The notes beneath the pieces are model-generated. The model worked only from the letters and a program-made list of their open reading frames with translations, made no database searches and had not been told where the DNA came from. Shown here piece after piece: positions 9,103 to 17,773 of a DNA stretch of 64,000 bases. The position numbers and the translations under genes were made by a program. This DNA is from DASZMX01 sp035551475 (lineage in GTDB: Bacteria; Verrucomicrobiota; Verrucomicrobiia; Limisphaerales; Palsa-1400). Numbering within the stretch: position 1 is the first letter of the stretch; each line of letters begins with the position of its first letter. Where the stretch lies: assembly GCA_035551475.1 (NCBI GenBank), contig DASZMX010000037.1:1-64000 (forward strand), in the 5' to 3' direction.

Positions 9103-9405
9103 TTAGCCGTTGTGGATTCGGGCCACGACCCGTTGCTCCCGCATTTCCTGCTCCATCCGTTCGCTGAGCCATTGTTTGATCATGCTTTGGTAATTCAGGT
9201 AGCGCGACCGGGCCAGGCGCTTGATGCGCGCCAGCATGCGCGGATCCATGCGCAACGTGATGGTGACAGAATCGGACAGTTCGCTGCCCGAGACAATGGA
9301 GCTTTCCATGAGCCGCACCTCGATGGTGTTGTCGGCCCAAAACGCGGCTTCGGCCTCGTCGCGGTCGAACAACGGCACTTCTTCCCAATGGGCGATGGCG
9401 TTCAT
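9103..9405 (-). CDS. brnA: BrnA/CopG-type antitoxin (ribbon-helix-helix)
   Basis: This 100-residue protein is the probable antitoxin of a type II toxin-antitoxin pair. The N-terminal part (FDRDEAEAAFWAD, residues about 13-25) matches the region that precedes the DNA-binding domain in CopG-type antitoxins paired with BrnT. Residues about 45-80 (SVTITLRMDPRMLARIKRLARSR then LNYQSMIKQWLSE) fit a ribbon-helix-helix: one beta-strand and two helices. In known systems the antitoxin neutralises BrnT and represses the shared promoter. The gene follows the BrnT-like toxin by 25 bp. It is followed, one base after its stop, by the GspG-like gene, which is an unusual partner. The symbol is by family resemblance. 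Confidence 0.75.
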   Translation of the reverse strand: MNAIAHWEEVPLFDRDEAEAAFWADNTIEVRLMESSIVSGSELSDSVTITLRMDPRMLARIKRLARSRYLNYQSMIKQWLSERMEQEMREQRVVARIHNG

Positions 9406-9430
9406 GTGTGGCGAGTGTATGGATTAAATG

Positions 9431-9718
9431 TTATTGCGCAAGAGCCTGCGTCAATTTGCGTTGATACATGAATTGCTCCTCTGGCTGAAAAGGACGCGCA
9501 AAAATCACGCGCGCCTGTTTGCCATTGGTGCGATACGTGGTGAAAATTCCAACCCCATTGGCGGACATCCCAAGATTAAAGAAACGGGCTTGAGCCGCGA
9601 AGCGAGGAGAGTCCGGCAGAAGACGGACGGCAAACGGATCCTCAAACGATTCTTCAATCGCTTGAATCGTTATCGAGCTGTCCAGATTGAACGGCGGATT
9701 GCTCCAGTCAAAGTCCAT
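9431..9718 (-). CDS. brnT: BrnT-family toxin
   Basis: This 95-residue protein fits the BrnT length. Conserved features are the opening FDWSNPPFNLDSS, then IEESFEDPFAV, the central strand FNLGMSANGVGIFTTYR, and RVIFARPFQPEEQFMYQRKL at the C-terminus, matching the BrnT pattern of an RIISAR-type strand followed by an E..Y helix. BrnT proteins are RelE-fold ribonucleases that arrest translation; activity here is inferred. It is first in the transcription unit, preceded by a near-consensus promoter and an 18-bp palindrome. The ATG at 9718 has a short AGGA a few bases upstream. The usual FEWD...KHG signature is degenerate (NLDSS instead of NLRKHG), so the toxin might be weakened. Confidence 0.7.
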   Translation of the reverse strand: MDFDWSNPPFNLDSSITIQAIEESFEDPFAVRLLPDSPRFAAQARFFNLGMSANGVGIFTTYRTNGKQARVIFARPFQPEEQFMYQRKLTQALAQ

Positions 9719-9757
9719 ATCCTGTATGTCAAAAGCCCATGCAATGTGATTACAATG

Positions 9758-9785
9758 TATTTACAGGAATCCAGCCGAATGTCAA
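9758..9785 (-). promoter_or_regulatory. Strong sigma70-like promoter of the brnTA-pseudopilin operon
   Basis: On the minus strand a perfect TTGACA (9785-9780) is followed after 16 bases by TAAATA (9763-9758). The predicted start of transcription is about 30 bases before the brnT ATG at 9718. No other promoter of this quality was seen between here and the end of the pseudopilin genes at 1573, so it may drive all of them. Confidence 0.6.
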
Positions 9786-9796
9786 GCGGCGCGATG

Positions 9797-9816
9797 GCCA
9801 TATATATATATATGGC
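9797..9816. repeat. Perfect AT-rich palindrome, candidate BrnA operator
   Basis: A 20-bp perfect palindrome has the core CCATATATATATATATGG at 9798-9815. It begins 12 bases upstream of the TTGACA of the brnT promoter. Type II antitoxins of the ribbon-helix-helix class bind palindromes near their own promoter, so an operator role is plausible. Its place downstream of the membrane-protein stop (9824) is also compatible with a weak structural element, but there is no GC stem or U-run typical of a terminator. Confidence 0.4.
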
Positions 9817-9823
9817 GGGGAAT

Positions 9824-10534
9824 TTAAGGAGTCGATTTGCGATAGCGGCGCCAGAGCCAGCAGGCGAGGGTTTTGAAATTCGGGACGCCCAGATCATCAA
9901 AGACGCCGGTGATATAGACGAACCAGAAGTTGAGTTTCGCCGCGTTGCTGCCATACCAGGAAAATAAATCGGAGAGGTAGCGCCCTTGGGACGGGCCGAA
10001 TGGATACTGGACCAACGATTCAAGGTGGACCCGGGCCCATTCGCCCAACGCATTCCAAATGAGATGGCGAAGGGAGAAATTCTGAAGCGAGGCGAGGATG
10101 ACAACCGCGATGTAGGCGGTGATGGCATTGCCAATCACCATTCGAAACCAGTTTTCGCGCACCTTGTAAAGTATATGATAAACCCGGCGCCTGCCGCCGT
10201 GATGGGCGTCGAGCGCGGGCCGCGGCCGGAACAGGCCCCACAGGGAATGCGCGAAAAAGATGGCGAAGAAAAAATAAAGCGCGTGTCCGCGCAGCAAACT
10301 CCACCCATGCCAGTGATGGCTTGGCGCGGCATCGCCGGCGCCGAAAAGCGGCGGCGGCGTGGGTATCATCCCGCCGGCAAACGCGCCCGCGATGCTAAGA
10401 GCCACCTGGCCGAGAATGGACACGACGAGCGCGCTGGTCGCGGCTTCCACGGCGCACCCGATCACCGCCGCCAAGTCGGCGCGAGGCGCAGGGAGCGGGG
10501 CCGGGGCGGAGATGGGCGCGTTGATTTCGGGCAT
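9824..10534 (-). CDS. Hypothetical membrane protein
   Basis: This is a 236-residue protein from ATG 10534, and I do not recognise the family. After a Pro/Ala-rich N-terminus there are about three hydrophobic segments: roughly residues 20-55 (with SALVVSILGQVALSIAGAF), 85-105 (ALYFFFAIFFAHSLWGLF) and 140-160 (AITAYIAVVILASLQ). The C-terminal 75 residues are Trp- and Tyr-rich. A longer frame from GTG 10606 is possible, but the extra codons include ATA. A perfect TATAAT lies on the minus strand at 10586-10581 inside that extension, which favours the shorter form with a leader of about 40 bases. It is divergent from the giant NHL protein and probably independent of brnTA. Confidence 0.5.
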   Translation of the reverse strand: MPEINAPISAPAPLPAPRADLAAVIGCAVEAATSALVVSILGQVALSIAGAFAGGMIPTPPPLFGAGDAAPSHHWHGWSLLRGHALYFFFAIFFAHSLWGLFRPRPALDAHHGGRRRVYHILYKVRENWFRMVIGNAITAYIAVVILASLQNFSLRHLIWNALGEWARVHLESLVQYPFGPSQGRYLSDLFSWYGSNAAKLNFWFVYITGVFDDLGVPNFKTLACWLWRRYRKSTP

Positions 10535-10728
10535 GGCTTTTTTGAAAGTGGCAGTAAAGCGAGACGGGCGCTGGTTTGCGATTATAATTTGGCGGCCATT
10601 TTCCACGCGGGAAGCGGGGAAAGCGCGGAAGAACGCATAAAGTGGCGGTTCCTCATTGCCACGCCCCGTTTATTTGTCTATGGTGGGCGATAATCCGGGG
10701 AATTTGTCGTGAATTCGCCGGTGCGTCC

Positions 10729-13700
10729 ATGACACCAAAACCAATGCTCGCGGCGCGCGTCGCGACGAGCCTGCTCTTTGCCACCGCCTGCATCCTTCAG
10801 GCGCAACCGCTGAGCGTCGCCACGTTCGCCGGCGCCGGCGGCCGAGGCTCCGCCATTGGGGCGGCCGCCTCCGCGCAATTCTCCGATCCTTCCGGCGTGG
10901 CCGTGGACAGCGCGACGAACATTTTTGTCGCCGATTCCTATAACAATGTCATCCGGCTGATCGTGGCGGATGCCACGGGAACCAATTGGACTGTCAAGAG
11001 CATGGCAGGATTGCCCGGAGCGGCCGGGCGGTCCAACGGCACGAACACCAGCGCGCGTTTCAACAATCCCACGGGCATCGCGGTGGACGGCGCCACGAAT
11101 GTGTATGTGGCGGACACGGGCAATCATTCCATCCGCCGCTTGCAGCCCGATGCGACACACACCAACTGGATCGTGACGACCATCGCGGGTGCGACCGCCG
11201 GAACACCAGGATTCGCGGATGGCACGAACAACACGGCGCGTTTCAACGGGCCAACCGGCATCGCGTTGGACAGCGCGGGAAATCTGTGGGTGGCAGATAC
11301 AGTCAATCATACCATTCGCAAGCTGACGCCGGACGCCACGGGCACAAATTGGGCGGTGACAACATTTGCCGGCGCCGCCGGGGCGCCGGGCAGCGCGGAC
11401 GGAGCGGGAAACTTGGCGCGTTTTTCCAATCCCAACAGCGTCGCGCTCGATGCGGCCAACAATCTTTACGTGGCTGACGGCGGCAACAACGCCATTCGCA
11501 TGATCACGCCGGCGGGAATGGTGACAAACATCGCCGGCGGGCAAGCCGGCGCCGCGGATGGCGTCGGCACGAACGCGCAATTCAGTTTTCCGTGCGGCCT
11601 CGCGGTGGACGCGGCGACGAATTTGTACGTATCGGATTTTTATAATCAAACGGTGCGGCGCCTGACGCGCACCAATGGCGGATGGAGCACGGTCACGGTG
11701 GCGGGGCGCCCTTTGCTGCCGGGCAATACGGACGGCGTCGCCACGCTGGCGCGTTTTCAATTCAGCAACGCGCGCAACAATCCGAACGGCTTGGGGCTGG
11801 ATCGAGGCGGGCGCATTTTCATCGCTGACACGGAGAACTGTGAGATTCGGCGCGCCACGGTTTTCCAAGGTTTGATTTTCACGGCGCTGCCGCAAAATGT
11901 GGCGGCGGTGGCCGGCGGAACAACCACCCTGAACGCCACGGCGGTGGGCGCGCTGCCCGTGACCTATCAATGGCTGCGCAATGGCGCGATGATTGACGGG
12001 GCGACGAATGCGACGCTGACGTTGGCAAATCTCCTGACCAACGACAGCGGCAGTTACAGCGTGATCGCGTCGAACAGCGCGGGTTTTTCCAACAGCCCGG
12101 CGGCCGTGGTGACGGTGGTGTTGCCGCTGGCCGTGACAACGATGGCGGGAATTGGGGCCGTGGGCAGCGCCGATGGTTTTGGATTGGCGGCGCGGTTCGA
12201 CAGCCCGCGCGGCGTGGCGGTCGATGCGGCGGGGAACGTCGTGGTGGCGGACGCTTTCAACAACACGATTCGGCAAGTGTCACCGGTGGGCGATGTGACC
12301 ACCCTCGCGGGCACGGCGCAAGTGGCGGGCACAAACGACGGAGCGGCCAGCGCGGCGCGTTTCTCTTTTCCCTTTGGCGTGGCGGTGGACGGCGCGGGCA
12401 CGACGTATGTGGCGGACACTTTGAATCGAGTGGTGCGAGCCATTTCGGCGGGAGGCGTTGTCAACACCATTGCCGGCATGCCGGGGGCCTCGGGCTTTCG
12501 CGATGGGCCGGCGGCCCAGGCGCTGTTTGGCAACGCCTACGGAATCGCGGCGGACCGCGCGGGTGTGGTTTACGTCGCCGACACAGTCAATAATCGCATT
12601 CGCGAAATTGCGCATGGGTATGTGACGACCGTGGCCGGCGATGGGAACGCGGGCGCGGCGAATGGCGCCGGCGCCACGGCGGAGTTTGCCGAACCGCTGG
12701 CGCTGGCGGTGGATGCTGTGGGAAATATTTTTGTGGCAGATTATGGCAACGGCACGATTCGCAAAATTACGCCGGGCGGCGCCGTCACCACGATCGCGGG
12801 CACGGCGGGCGTCACCGGTTACGCCGACGGAAATAATGGCCTGGTGCGCTTCAACCTGCCGAGCGGGATTGCGGTCGATGCCCAGGAAAATGTCTATGTC
12901 GCCGATTTCGGCAATCAAGTGATACGAAAGCTGCGCACCGATCCGGGCGGGAATTGGGCAAGCAGCACCCCGGCGGGATTTCCGCAGGTCGGCGGGGATT
13001 CGGACGGCGCGGCGCTGGGCGCGCGCTTCAACGGCCCGACCGGCGTCGCCGTGGACAGCCTCGGCTATCTTTACGTGTCCGACGCGTCCAACAATGTGAT
13101 TCGGAAAGTCACGCCCAACGGAGCCGTTTCCACGCTGGCCGGCCCCGCGCACAGTTTCGGGACGGACGACGGGCCGTTCCCGGGAAACCGCTTCAACACA
13201 CCCACCGGCGTGACGGCCGACGCTGATGGCAATCTTTACGTGGCGGATTCTGTCAATAATACTATTCGCGAAGTGGGGCCGGATGGATCGACCATCACGA
13301 TTGCGGGATTGCCCGGCTTTGGCGGCTCCAGCGACGGTGTCGGCAGCAACGCGCGATTTTCGCAGCCAACTGGATTGACCGCCGATAGCGTGGGAAATCT
13401 GTACGTGGCAGATTTTCAGAATTCCACGATCCGCAAAATGACGTACGACTCGGACGCGAACGAGTGGACCGTGACCACGCTGGCGGGAAGCGCGCGCAAT
13501 CCAGGTTACGCCAACGGGCCCGGCACAAACGCGCTTTTCAACGGGCCAATCGCCGTGGCCGTGGACGGGGCGGGAAATATCTTTGTCTCCGATTACAGCA
13601 ACCAGGTCGTCCGCGTGATCACGTCCTCCGGCCAGGTGTCCAATTACGCCGGCTCGCCGGGGCACGCGGGTTTTGGCGATGGCGCGAATGCCTTTTTCAA

Positions 13701-16284
13701 TTATCCAGTGGGCCTGGCCGTGGACTCCTTCAATAATGTCGTTGTCGCCGATTCCCAGAATCAATTGATTCGCCGCATCGCGCCCGGCGGCAGCGTGAGC
13801 ACGTTGGCGGGCGCGTATTTCACTCCTGGCAGCGCGGATGGCAACGGCGGGGCCGCCCGGTTCAACCTGCCGCAGGGCGTGACGGTGGATGCGTCCGGCA
13901 ATATTTTCGTGGCGGACACCGGCAACAACACCATTCGCGAAATCATTCCCGGCGGCGGCGTGGTGACGGTGGCGGCGGCCGCGGGATGGATGGGAAGTTT
14001 TGATGGCGTGGGCGCCGGGGCGCAATTCAACCGCCCGTTGGGTCTGGTGGCGGCTCCCAGCGGGGATTTGTTCGTGGCGGATGCGGCGAACAACACGATC
14101 CGGCGCGCGACTGCGTTTTACGGGCAATCCATTGTCTTGACACCCGCCTTGAGCCGGGCGGCGCCGGCGGGCGCGCCCGTGACATTCGCGCCGGTCGTCG
14201 CGGGGGCGGCTCCCCTTTCCTATCAATGGTTGCTCGAGGGCGATCCCGTGACGGATGCGACAAATCTCGCGTTGACGTTTCCCGATGCGGAATTCAGCGA
14301 TGAAGGCGATTATCAATTGAGCGTCAGCAATTCGTTTGGGACGGTCACCAGCCCCACGGCCACCCTCACGGTCGGATTGACGCCGCAAATTTTTGCCAAC
14401 CCGGGCGCCTTGGTGGCGCTTTCCAACTCCAGCCCGACGCTGGCCGTGACCGCCTATGGCGCCCCGCCTCTTTCCTATCAGTGGAGTTTCAACACGGTAG
14501 CGCTCGCCGATGCGACAAACGCCGCGCTCACGCTGACCAACATTCAACCCAGCCAGCAGGGCACGTATCAAGTGGTGGTCTCCAATCCTTTTGGCAGCGC
14601 GACCAGTTTGTGGAGTGAAGTGACGCTGGCCGCGCCGCCGCAAATTCTCGCGGGGCCCTCCAGCCAGGCGGGCCAATGCGGCGGCACATTGGTTCTGACC
14701 GCGCAAGGCAGCGGCACGCCGCCGCTCAGTTATCAATGGCTCCTCGGTGGCAACGCCATTGCGGGGGCGACACTGCCCGCCTTCACTGCGAGCAATCTCC
14801 TGGATGGGCAAACGCAATTTTTTGCGGTGATCGTGAGCAACGCCTATGGCGCCGCAACCAGCGCCGTGGCGGCCATCGCGGTATCGGATACCGCCGGCCC
14901 AGTGATCACCGTTCTCGGGGCGGCGGTGACGAATATTTTGGTTGGAACTCCCTACCTTGATCCCGGCGCCACGGCCAACGATTTGTGCGCGGGCCCGGAA
15001 CCGGTGGCGACGAACGGCGCCGTCAATACGAATGTCCCGGGGGCTTACGTGATTTCGTATCGCGCCAGCGATGGCAACGGGAACGCCGCCACCAACACTC
15101 GCCTGGTCAACGTGGCGCCCGCCGCCGCAGTCATCGTCACCCAGCCGGCGAGCCATACGAATTATCCTGGCGCGACTCAAACCCTAACTGTGGCTGTGAC
15201 TGGCACGACGCCCATGACCTTTCAGTGGTTCAAAAACGCGGCAAAATTGTCCAATGGCGGCCATGTGGCGGGCGCCACGAACCAAACGCTCACCCTCAGC
15301 CTGCTCTCCGCTGCCGATGCGGGCTCCTACTTCGTGACGGTGAGCAATGTCGCGGGCGGCGCGGTCAGCTCAAATGCGATCATCTCTGTCGGCCCGGCGG
15401 CCGCGCCGGTGGCGCTGACGGGCTTTAACGCAGATGTCGTGGTGGAGCGCACCGCCACGGGCGGGAACACAGCCAATTACGCGCAGATATTTGACACGGA
15501 ATCGCCGCCGTTTTGTTTTTATGAAGCCGGCTTGGGCGCGAGCAATATTTATGGCACCAGCCCGACGAACCTGGGTCTCGTTTCAAGCCGGACTTACGTC
15601 AGCGCGGTGGATGGCGCCACGATTTTCCAATTTGCGCCCTACACAGCCAACAACACCCTGTATTTAAACGCCGCCGCGCCCTCGGGCGCCCTGCATTTCG
15701 CGTCGCCAGCGAATTTCAATTTCATTTCGATCCTTGCCGCCTCGGCCAACGGCGGGGGCGCCGGCACGTGGACCATGCAATTTGCGGATGGGACTTCGAG
15801 CCCGGCGTTCAACTTCAACGCGGCGGATTGGCAAGGCACTTCGGGCGGGGCTGTGACGCATTTCGGCGAATTGTATTATGGCAATTACGGAATCTTCTAC
15901 GCTTACAATCTTGTCAATAATTTTCCCAGCCTTTACCAAACCTCGGTAAACCTTGCCGACCTGGGCTGGAGCGGCAAAGCCATCGCGTCAATCACCTTTA
16001 CCAAGCCGGCGGGCGGGACCTTGGTCACCGGGGTATTTGCGGTGAGCGGAACACCTGGGCCGGCCCTGGCGCCGCTCGCTTTCGGCAGCCCCGCTCTAAA
16101 TGCCATGGCGCTGTCATTTACTTTACAGAGCGAGCTGAACCAGACCTATCGTTTGCAACAAACCACCAACCTCGCGCCCGGATCCTGGCAAACGTGCAGC
16201 AACATCCTGGGCGACGGATCGTTGCTGCAGTTCAATCTTCCATTGACGAATCAGCAGCAGTTCTTCCGACTCGTCACGCCCTGA
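10729..16284 (+). CDS. Giant secreted NHL-repeat and Ig-like surface protein
   Basis: The protein has 1851 residues from ATG 10729, which gives a standard signal peptide (MLAARVATSLLFATACILQA); a frame reaching 10642 adds an implausible leader. There are 18 NHL-type repeats (pattern: F..P.G(I/V)AVD..GN.YVAD..N..IR). Six lie at about 10,850-11,870, an Ig-like domain follows (about 11,880-12,120), and twelve more lie at about 12,150-14,110. Then come three Ig-like domains (about 14,130-14,880), a DUF5011/HYR-like domain (about 14,890-15,110), another Ig-like domain (about 15,130-15,400), an unassigned domain, and a C-terminal module ending QFFRLVTP. NHL repeats form beta-propellers that bind proteins or glycans. 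The likely role is surface adhesion or glycan binding. It is a single-gene unit, converging on the EF-hand gene. Confidence 0.85.
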   Translation: MTPKPMLAARVATSLLFATACILQAQPLSVATFAGAGGRGSAIGAAASAQFSDPSGVAVDSATNIFVADSYNNVIRLIVADATGTNWTVKSMAGLPGAAGRSNGTNTSARFNNPTGIAVDGATNVYVADTGNHSIRRLQPDATHTNWIVTTIAGATAGTPGFADGTNNTARFNGPTGIALDSAGNLWVADTVNHTIRKLTPDATGTNWAVTTFAGAAGAPGSADGAGNLARFSNPNSVALDAANNLYVADGGNNAIRMITPAGMVTNIAGGQAGAADGVGTNAQFSFPCGLAVDAATNLYVSDFYNQTVRRLTRTNGGWSTVTVAGRPLLPGNTDGVATLARFQFSNARNNPNGLGLDRGGRIFIADTENCEIRRATVFQGLIFTALPQNVAAVAGGTTTLNATAVGALPVTYQWLRNGAMIDGATNATLTLANLLTNDSGSYSVIASNSAGFSNSPAAVVTVVLPLAVTTMAGIGAVGSADGFGLAARFDSPRGVAVDAAGNVVVADAFNNTIRQVSPVGDVTTLAGTAQVAGTNDGAASAARFSFPFGVAVDGAGTTYVADTLNRVVRAISAGGVVNTIAGMPGASGFRDGPAAQALFGNAYGIAADRAGVVYVADTVNNRIREIAHGYVTTVAGDGNAGAANGAGATAEFAEPLALAVDAVGNIFVADYGNGTIRKITPGGAVTTIAGTAGVTGYADGNNGLVRFNLPSGIAVDAQENVYVADFGNQVIRKLRTDPGGNWASSTPAGFPQVGGDSDGAALGARFNGPTGVAVDSLGYLYVSDASNNVIRKVTPNGAVSTLAGPAHSFGTDDGPFPGNRFNTPTGVTADADGNLYVADSVNNTIREVGPDGSTITIAGLPGFGGSSDGVGSNARFSQPTGLTADSVGNLYVADFQNSTIRKMTYDSDANEWTVTTLAGSARNPGYANGPGTNALFNGPIAVAVDGAGNIFVSDYSNQVVRVITSSGQVSNYAGSPGHAGFGDGANAFFNYPVGLAVDSFNNVVVADSQNQLIRRIAPGGSVSTLAGAYFTPGSADGNGGAARFNLPQGVTVDASGNIFVADTGNNTIREIIPGGGVVTVAAAAGWMGSFDGVGAGAQFNRPLGLVAAPSGDLFVADAANNTIRRATAFYGQSIVLTPALSRAAPAGAPVTFAPVVAGAAPLSYQWLLEGDPVTDATNLALTFPDAEFSDEGDYQLSVSNSFGTVTSPTATLTVGLTPQIFANPGALVALSNSSPTLAVTAYGAPPLSYQWSFNTVALADATNAALTLTNIQPSQQGTYQVVVSNPFGSATSLWSEVTLAAPPQILAGPSSQAGQCGGTLVLTAQGSGTPPLSYQWLLGGNAIAGATLPAFTASNLLDGQTQFFAVIVSNAYGAATSAVAAIAVSDTAGPVITVLGAAVTNILVGTPYLDPGATANDLCAGPEPVATNGAVNTNVPGAYVISYRASDGNGNAATNTRLVNVAPAAAVIVTQPASHTNYPGATQTLTVAVTGTTPMTFQWFKNAAKLSNGGHVAGATNQTLTLSLLSAADAGSYFVTVSNVAGGAVSSNAIISVGPAAAPVALTGFNADVVVERTATGGNTANYAQIFDTESPPFCFYEAGLGASNIYGTSPTNLGLVSSRTYVSAVDGATIFQFAPYTANNTLYLNAAAPSGALHFASPANFNFISILAASANGGGAGTWTMQFADGTSSPAFNFNAADWQGTSGGAVTHFGELYYGNYGIFYAYNLVNNFPSLYQTSVNLADLGWSGKAIASITFTKPAGGTLVTGVFAVSGTPGPALAPLAFGSPALNAMALSFTLQSELNQTYRLQQTTNLAPGSWQTCSNILGDGSLLQFNLPLTNQQQFFRLVTP

Positions 16285-16314
16285 AAAAGGCGGCGGGCCT
16301 TTCTGCCCGCCGCC
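16284..16314 (-). terminator. Rho-independent terminator of the EF-hand gene
   Basis: A perfect 10-bp GC stem (GGCGGCGGGC, 16289-16298, pairing with 16305-16314) has a 6-base loop. On the minus strand it is followed by five T residues (16288-16284). The plus-strand side has no T-run, so it serves the minus-strand EF-hand gene. It lies just past the stop of the convergent NHL gene. Confidence 0.8.
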
Positions 16315-16328
16315 GATTCGTGTCAAAC

Positions 16329-16898
16329 CTATTGCTGCGCCGGAGGACCAGGATCGGCGCCGCCATTGTCGTCCGGCGGTGGGCGTTGTCCGTCGGGTCC
16401 ACCGGGCGGCATATTGTCGTCGCCGCCGCCGGGCGGCGGGCCGGGCGGGCGCGGCGGCATGATCTCGTCAAACGTCAATTGCCCGTCATTATTCTTGTCC
16501 AGCGTCTTGAGGGCGGCGGAGGCGTTGGCGATTTCGGAGGCGTCAATCACGCCGTCGCCGTTCGCGTCGAGCGCCTTCACGATGGGAGGGAGCGGGCGGC
16601 GCGGATGCACGGCGCCGTTGGTGGCGCCGGGATGAGGCGGCATGTATTCGTCAACGGTTAATTGGCCGTCGCCATTTTTATCGAGCGTGAGCAATGCCGC
16701 GGAGGCGTTGGCGATTTCCGCCGCGTCAATAACATGATCGTGATTGGCGTCGAGCGCGACAATCAATGGCAACGGCGGCGGACGGCGATGATGGCCGTTG
16801 GGCGGCGGGCCGCCCGCGTCATTGTCGGTCGGTTGTGCGAACGAGGCCGTCGTGGCGGCCGCCAGCGCGGCGGCGAGAAACAGGGTCATTTTTTTCAT
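16329..16898 (-). CDS. Secreted proline-rich four-EF-hand protein
   Basis: This 189-residue protein has a cleavable signal peptide (MKKMTLFLAAALAAATTASFA). Four EF-hand calcium-binding loops occur in two pairs: DANHDHVIDAAE and DKNGDGQLTVDE (about residues 49-87), then DANGDGVIDASE and DKNNDGQLTFDE (about 112-149). All keep the Asp-1 and Glu-12 ligands. The spacing between pair members (ANASAALLTL / ANASAALKTL) is near identical, pointing to an internal duplication. Linkers and the C-terminus are Pro/Gly-rich. AAAGGA with 7-base spacing precedes the ATG. It is divergent from a CpxRA-like system, recalling cpxP next to cpxRA in enterobacteria, so a periplasmic calcium-sensing or accessory role is a reasonable inference. 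Confidence 0.85.
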   Translation of the reverse strand: MKKMTLFLAAALAAATTASFAQPTDNDAGGPPPNGHHRRPPPLPLIVALDANHDHVIDAAEIANASAALLTLDKNGDGQLTVDEYMPPHPGATNGAVHPRRPLPPIVKALDANGDGVIDASEIANASAALKTLDKNNDGQLTFDEIMPPRPPGPPPGGGDDNMPPGGPDGQRPPPDDNGGADPGPPAQQ

Positions 16899-16970
16899 AA
16901 TATTTTCCTTTGGTCAGGCCGGCTTGCGCGCGGCCCATTTCTTTCTTCCTCTTTACTAGACCATCCGCGT

Positions 16971-17019
16971 ATTAAGGCTTTATTTGCGAAGAGCGGGAAA
17001 ATTGTTAAGGAAGAGTTAA
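16971..17019 (+). promoter_or_regulatory. Phased TTAA direct repeats, candidate operator of the CpxR-like regulator
   Basis: GTTAA at 17004-17008 and GTTAA at 17015-17019 are 11 bp apart, and ATTAA at 16971-16975 lies exactly 33 bp before the first. Direct repeats in one-turn phase are what OmpR-family dimers bind. The site is 32 bp before the regulator ATG and inside the divergent region shared with the EF-hand gene, so it could control both. This rests on pattern only. Confidence 0.4.
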
Positions 17020-17050
17020 TTTTAGGGCTTTTCCGCCTTCCGCGGCTAAA

Positions 17051-17773
17051 ATGGGCGGCAGAATGCAAGATCACCCGTCGCGCGTGCTCATTATTGACGA
17101 TGATCGCGATCTTTGCGGTTTGATCCGCGATTATCTCAAGCCGCTGGGCTATGACGTGCAGGCGGCGCATGACGGGCCGGAAGGCCTGGCGCGGGCGGCG
17201 GGGGAAAACTGGTCGGCAGTTATACTTGACGTGATGCTGCCGGGGCTGAACGGATTCGAGCTCCTCAAGCGTCTCCGCGAAAAATCCAGCGTGCCGGTTC
17301 TCATGCTGACGGCCCGCGGGGATGAAAGCGACCGCATCGCGGGCCTGGAGGTGGGGGCGGACGATTATTTGCCGAAAACTTTTTCCACGCGCGAATTGCT
17401 GGCCCGGCTGCGGGCGGTCACGCGGCGGAATGTCCCGGCGGCGCCGGCGCCGGAGAGCGAAGCGGAAATTGTCGTGGGCGAATTGCGCCTGCGCCCCGGG
17501 GCGCGCACCGCCGCGGTGGGAGACCGTCCGCTTGAGCTGACGGCGCTGGAATTTGATTTGCTGGCCTGCCTGGCGCGCGCGCGGGGCCGCGCCAAATCCC
17601 GCGAACAATTGGTCGAAGCCGTGGCCGAGCGGAATTATGATGTGTTTGACAGATCGGTGGACGTGCATATCTGGTCGCTGCGCAAGAAGCTCGGGGACGA
17701 CCCCAAAAACCCGCGGTTCATCCGCACGTTGCGCAGCGTGGGCTACATGCTGATCAATCCGAATTATGAATGA
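17051..17773 (+). CDS. OmpR/CpxR-type response regulator
   Basis: This 240-residue protein has a receiver domain (about 10-125) with acidic pocket DDD near residue 17 and phospho-acceptor Asp60 in LDVMLPG. Lys109 is followed by Thr110, whereas nearly all family members have Lys-Pro. The C-terminal winged helix (about 140-235) includes LTALEFDLLACLA, the recognition-helix region VDVHIWSLRKKLGDD and the RSVGYML hairpin. ATG 17063 (MQDHPSR) is an equally possible start. The stop overlaps the kinase start by 8 bases (ATGAATGA), so the two are co-translated. It is predicted to control envelope genes including the divergent EF-hand gene. Confidence 0.85.
   Translation: MGGRMQDHPSRVLIIDDDRDLCGLIRDYLKPLGYDVQAAHDGPEGLARAAGENWSAVILDVMLPGLNGFELLKRLREKSSVPVLMLTARGDESDRIAGLEVGADDYLPKTFSTRELLARLRAVTRRNVPAAPAPESEAEIVVGELRLRPGARTAAVGDRPLELTALEFDLLACLARARGRAKSREQLVEAVAERNYDVFDRSVDVHIWSLRKKLGDDPKNPRFIRTLRSVGYMLINPNYE

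Noticed and set aside
10820..14120. Repeated DNA that could suggest a CRISPR or satellite array
   Set aside because: The periodicity comes from NHL protein repeats in an open frame; units are divergent and lack spacers.
12280..15180. Long open frame of 966 codons on the minus strand inside the NHL protein gene
   Set aside because: It is a shadow of the repetitive, GC-biased plus-strand gene. Its translation is Arg/Gly-rich, without domains, a signal peptide or a plausible start.
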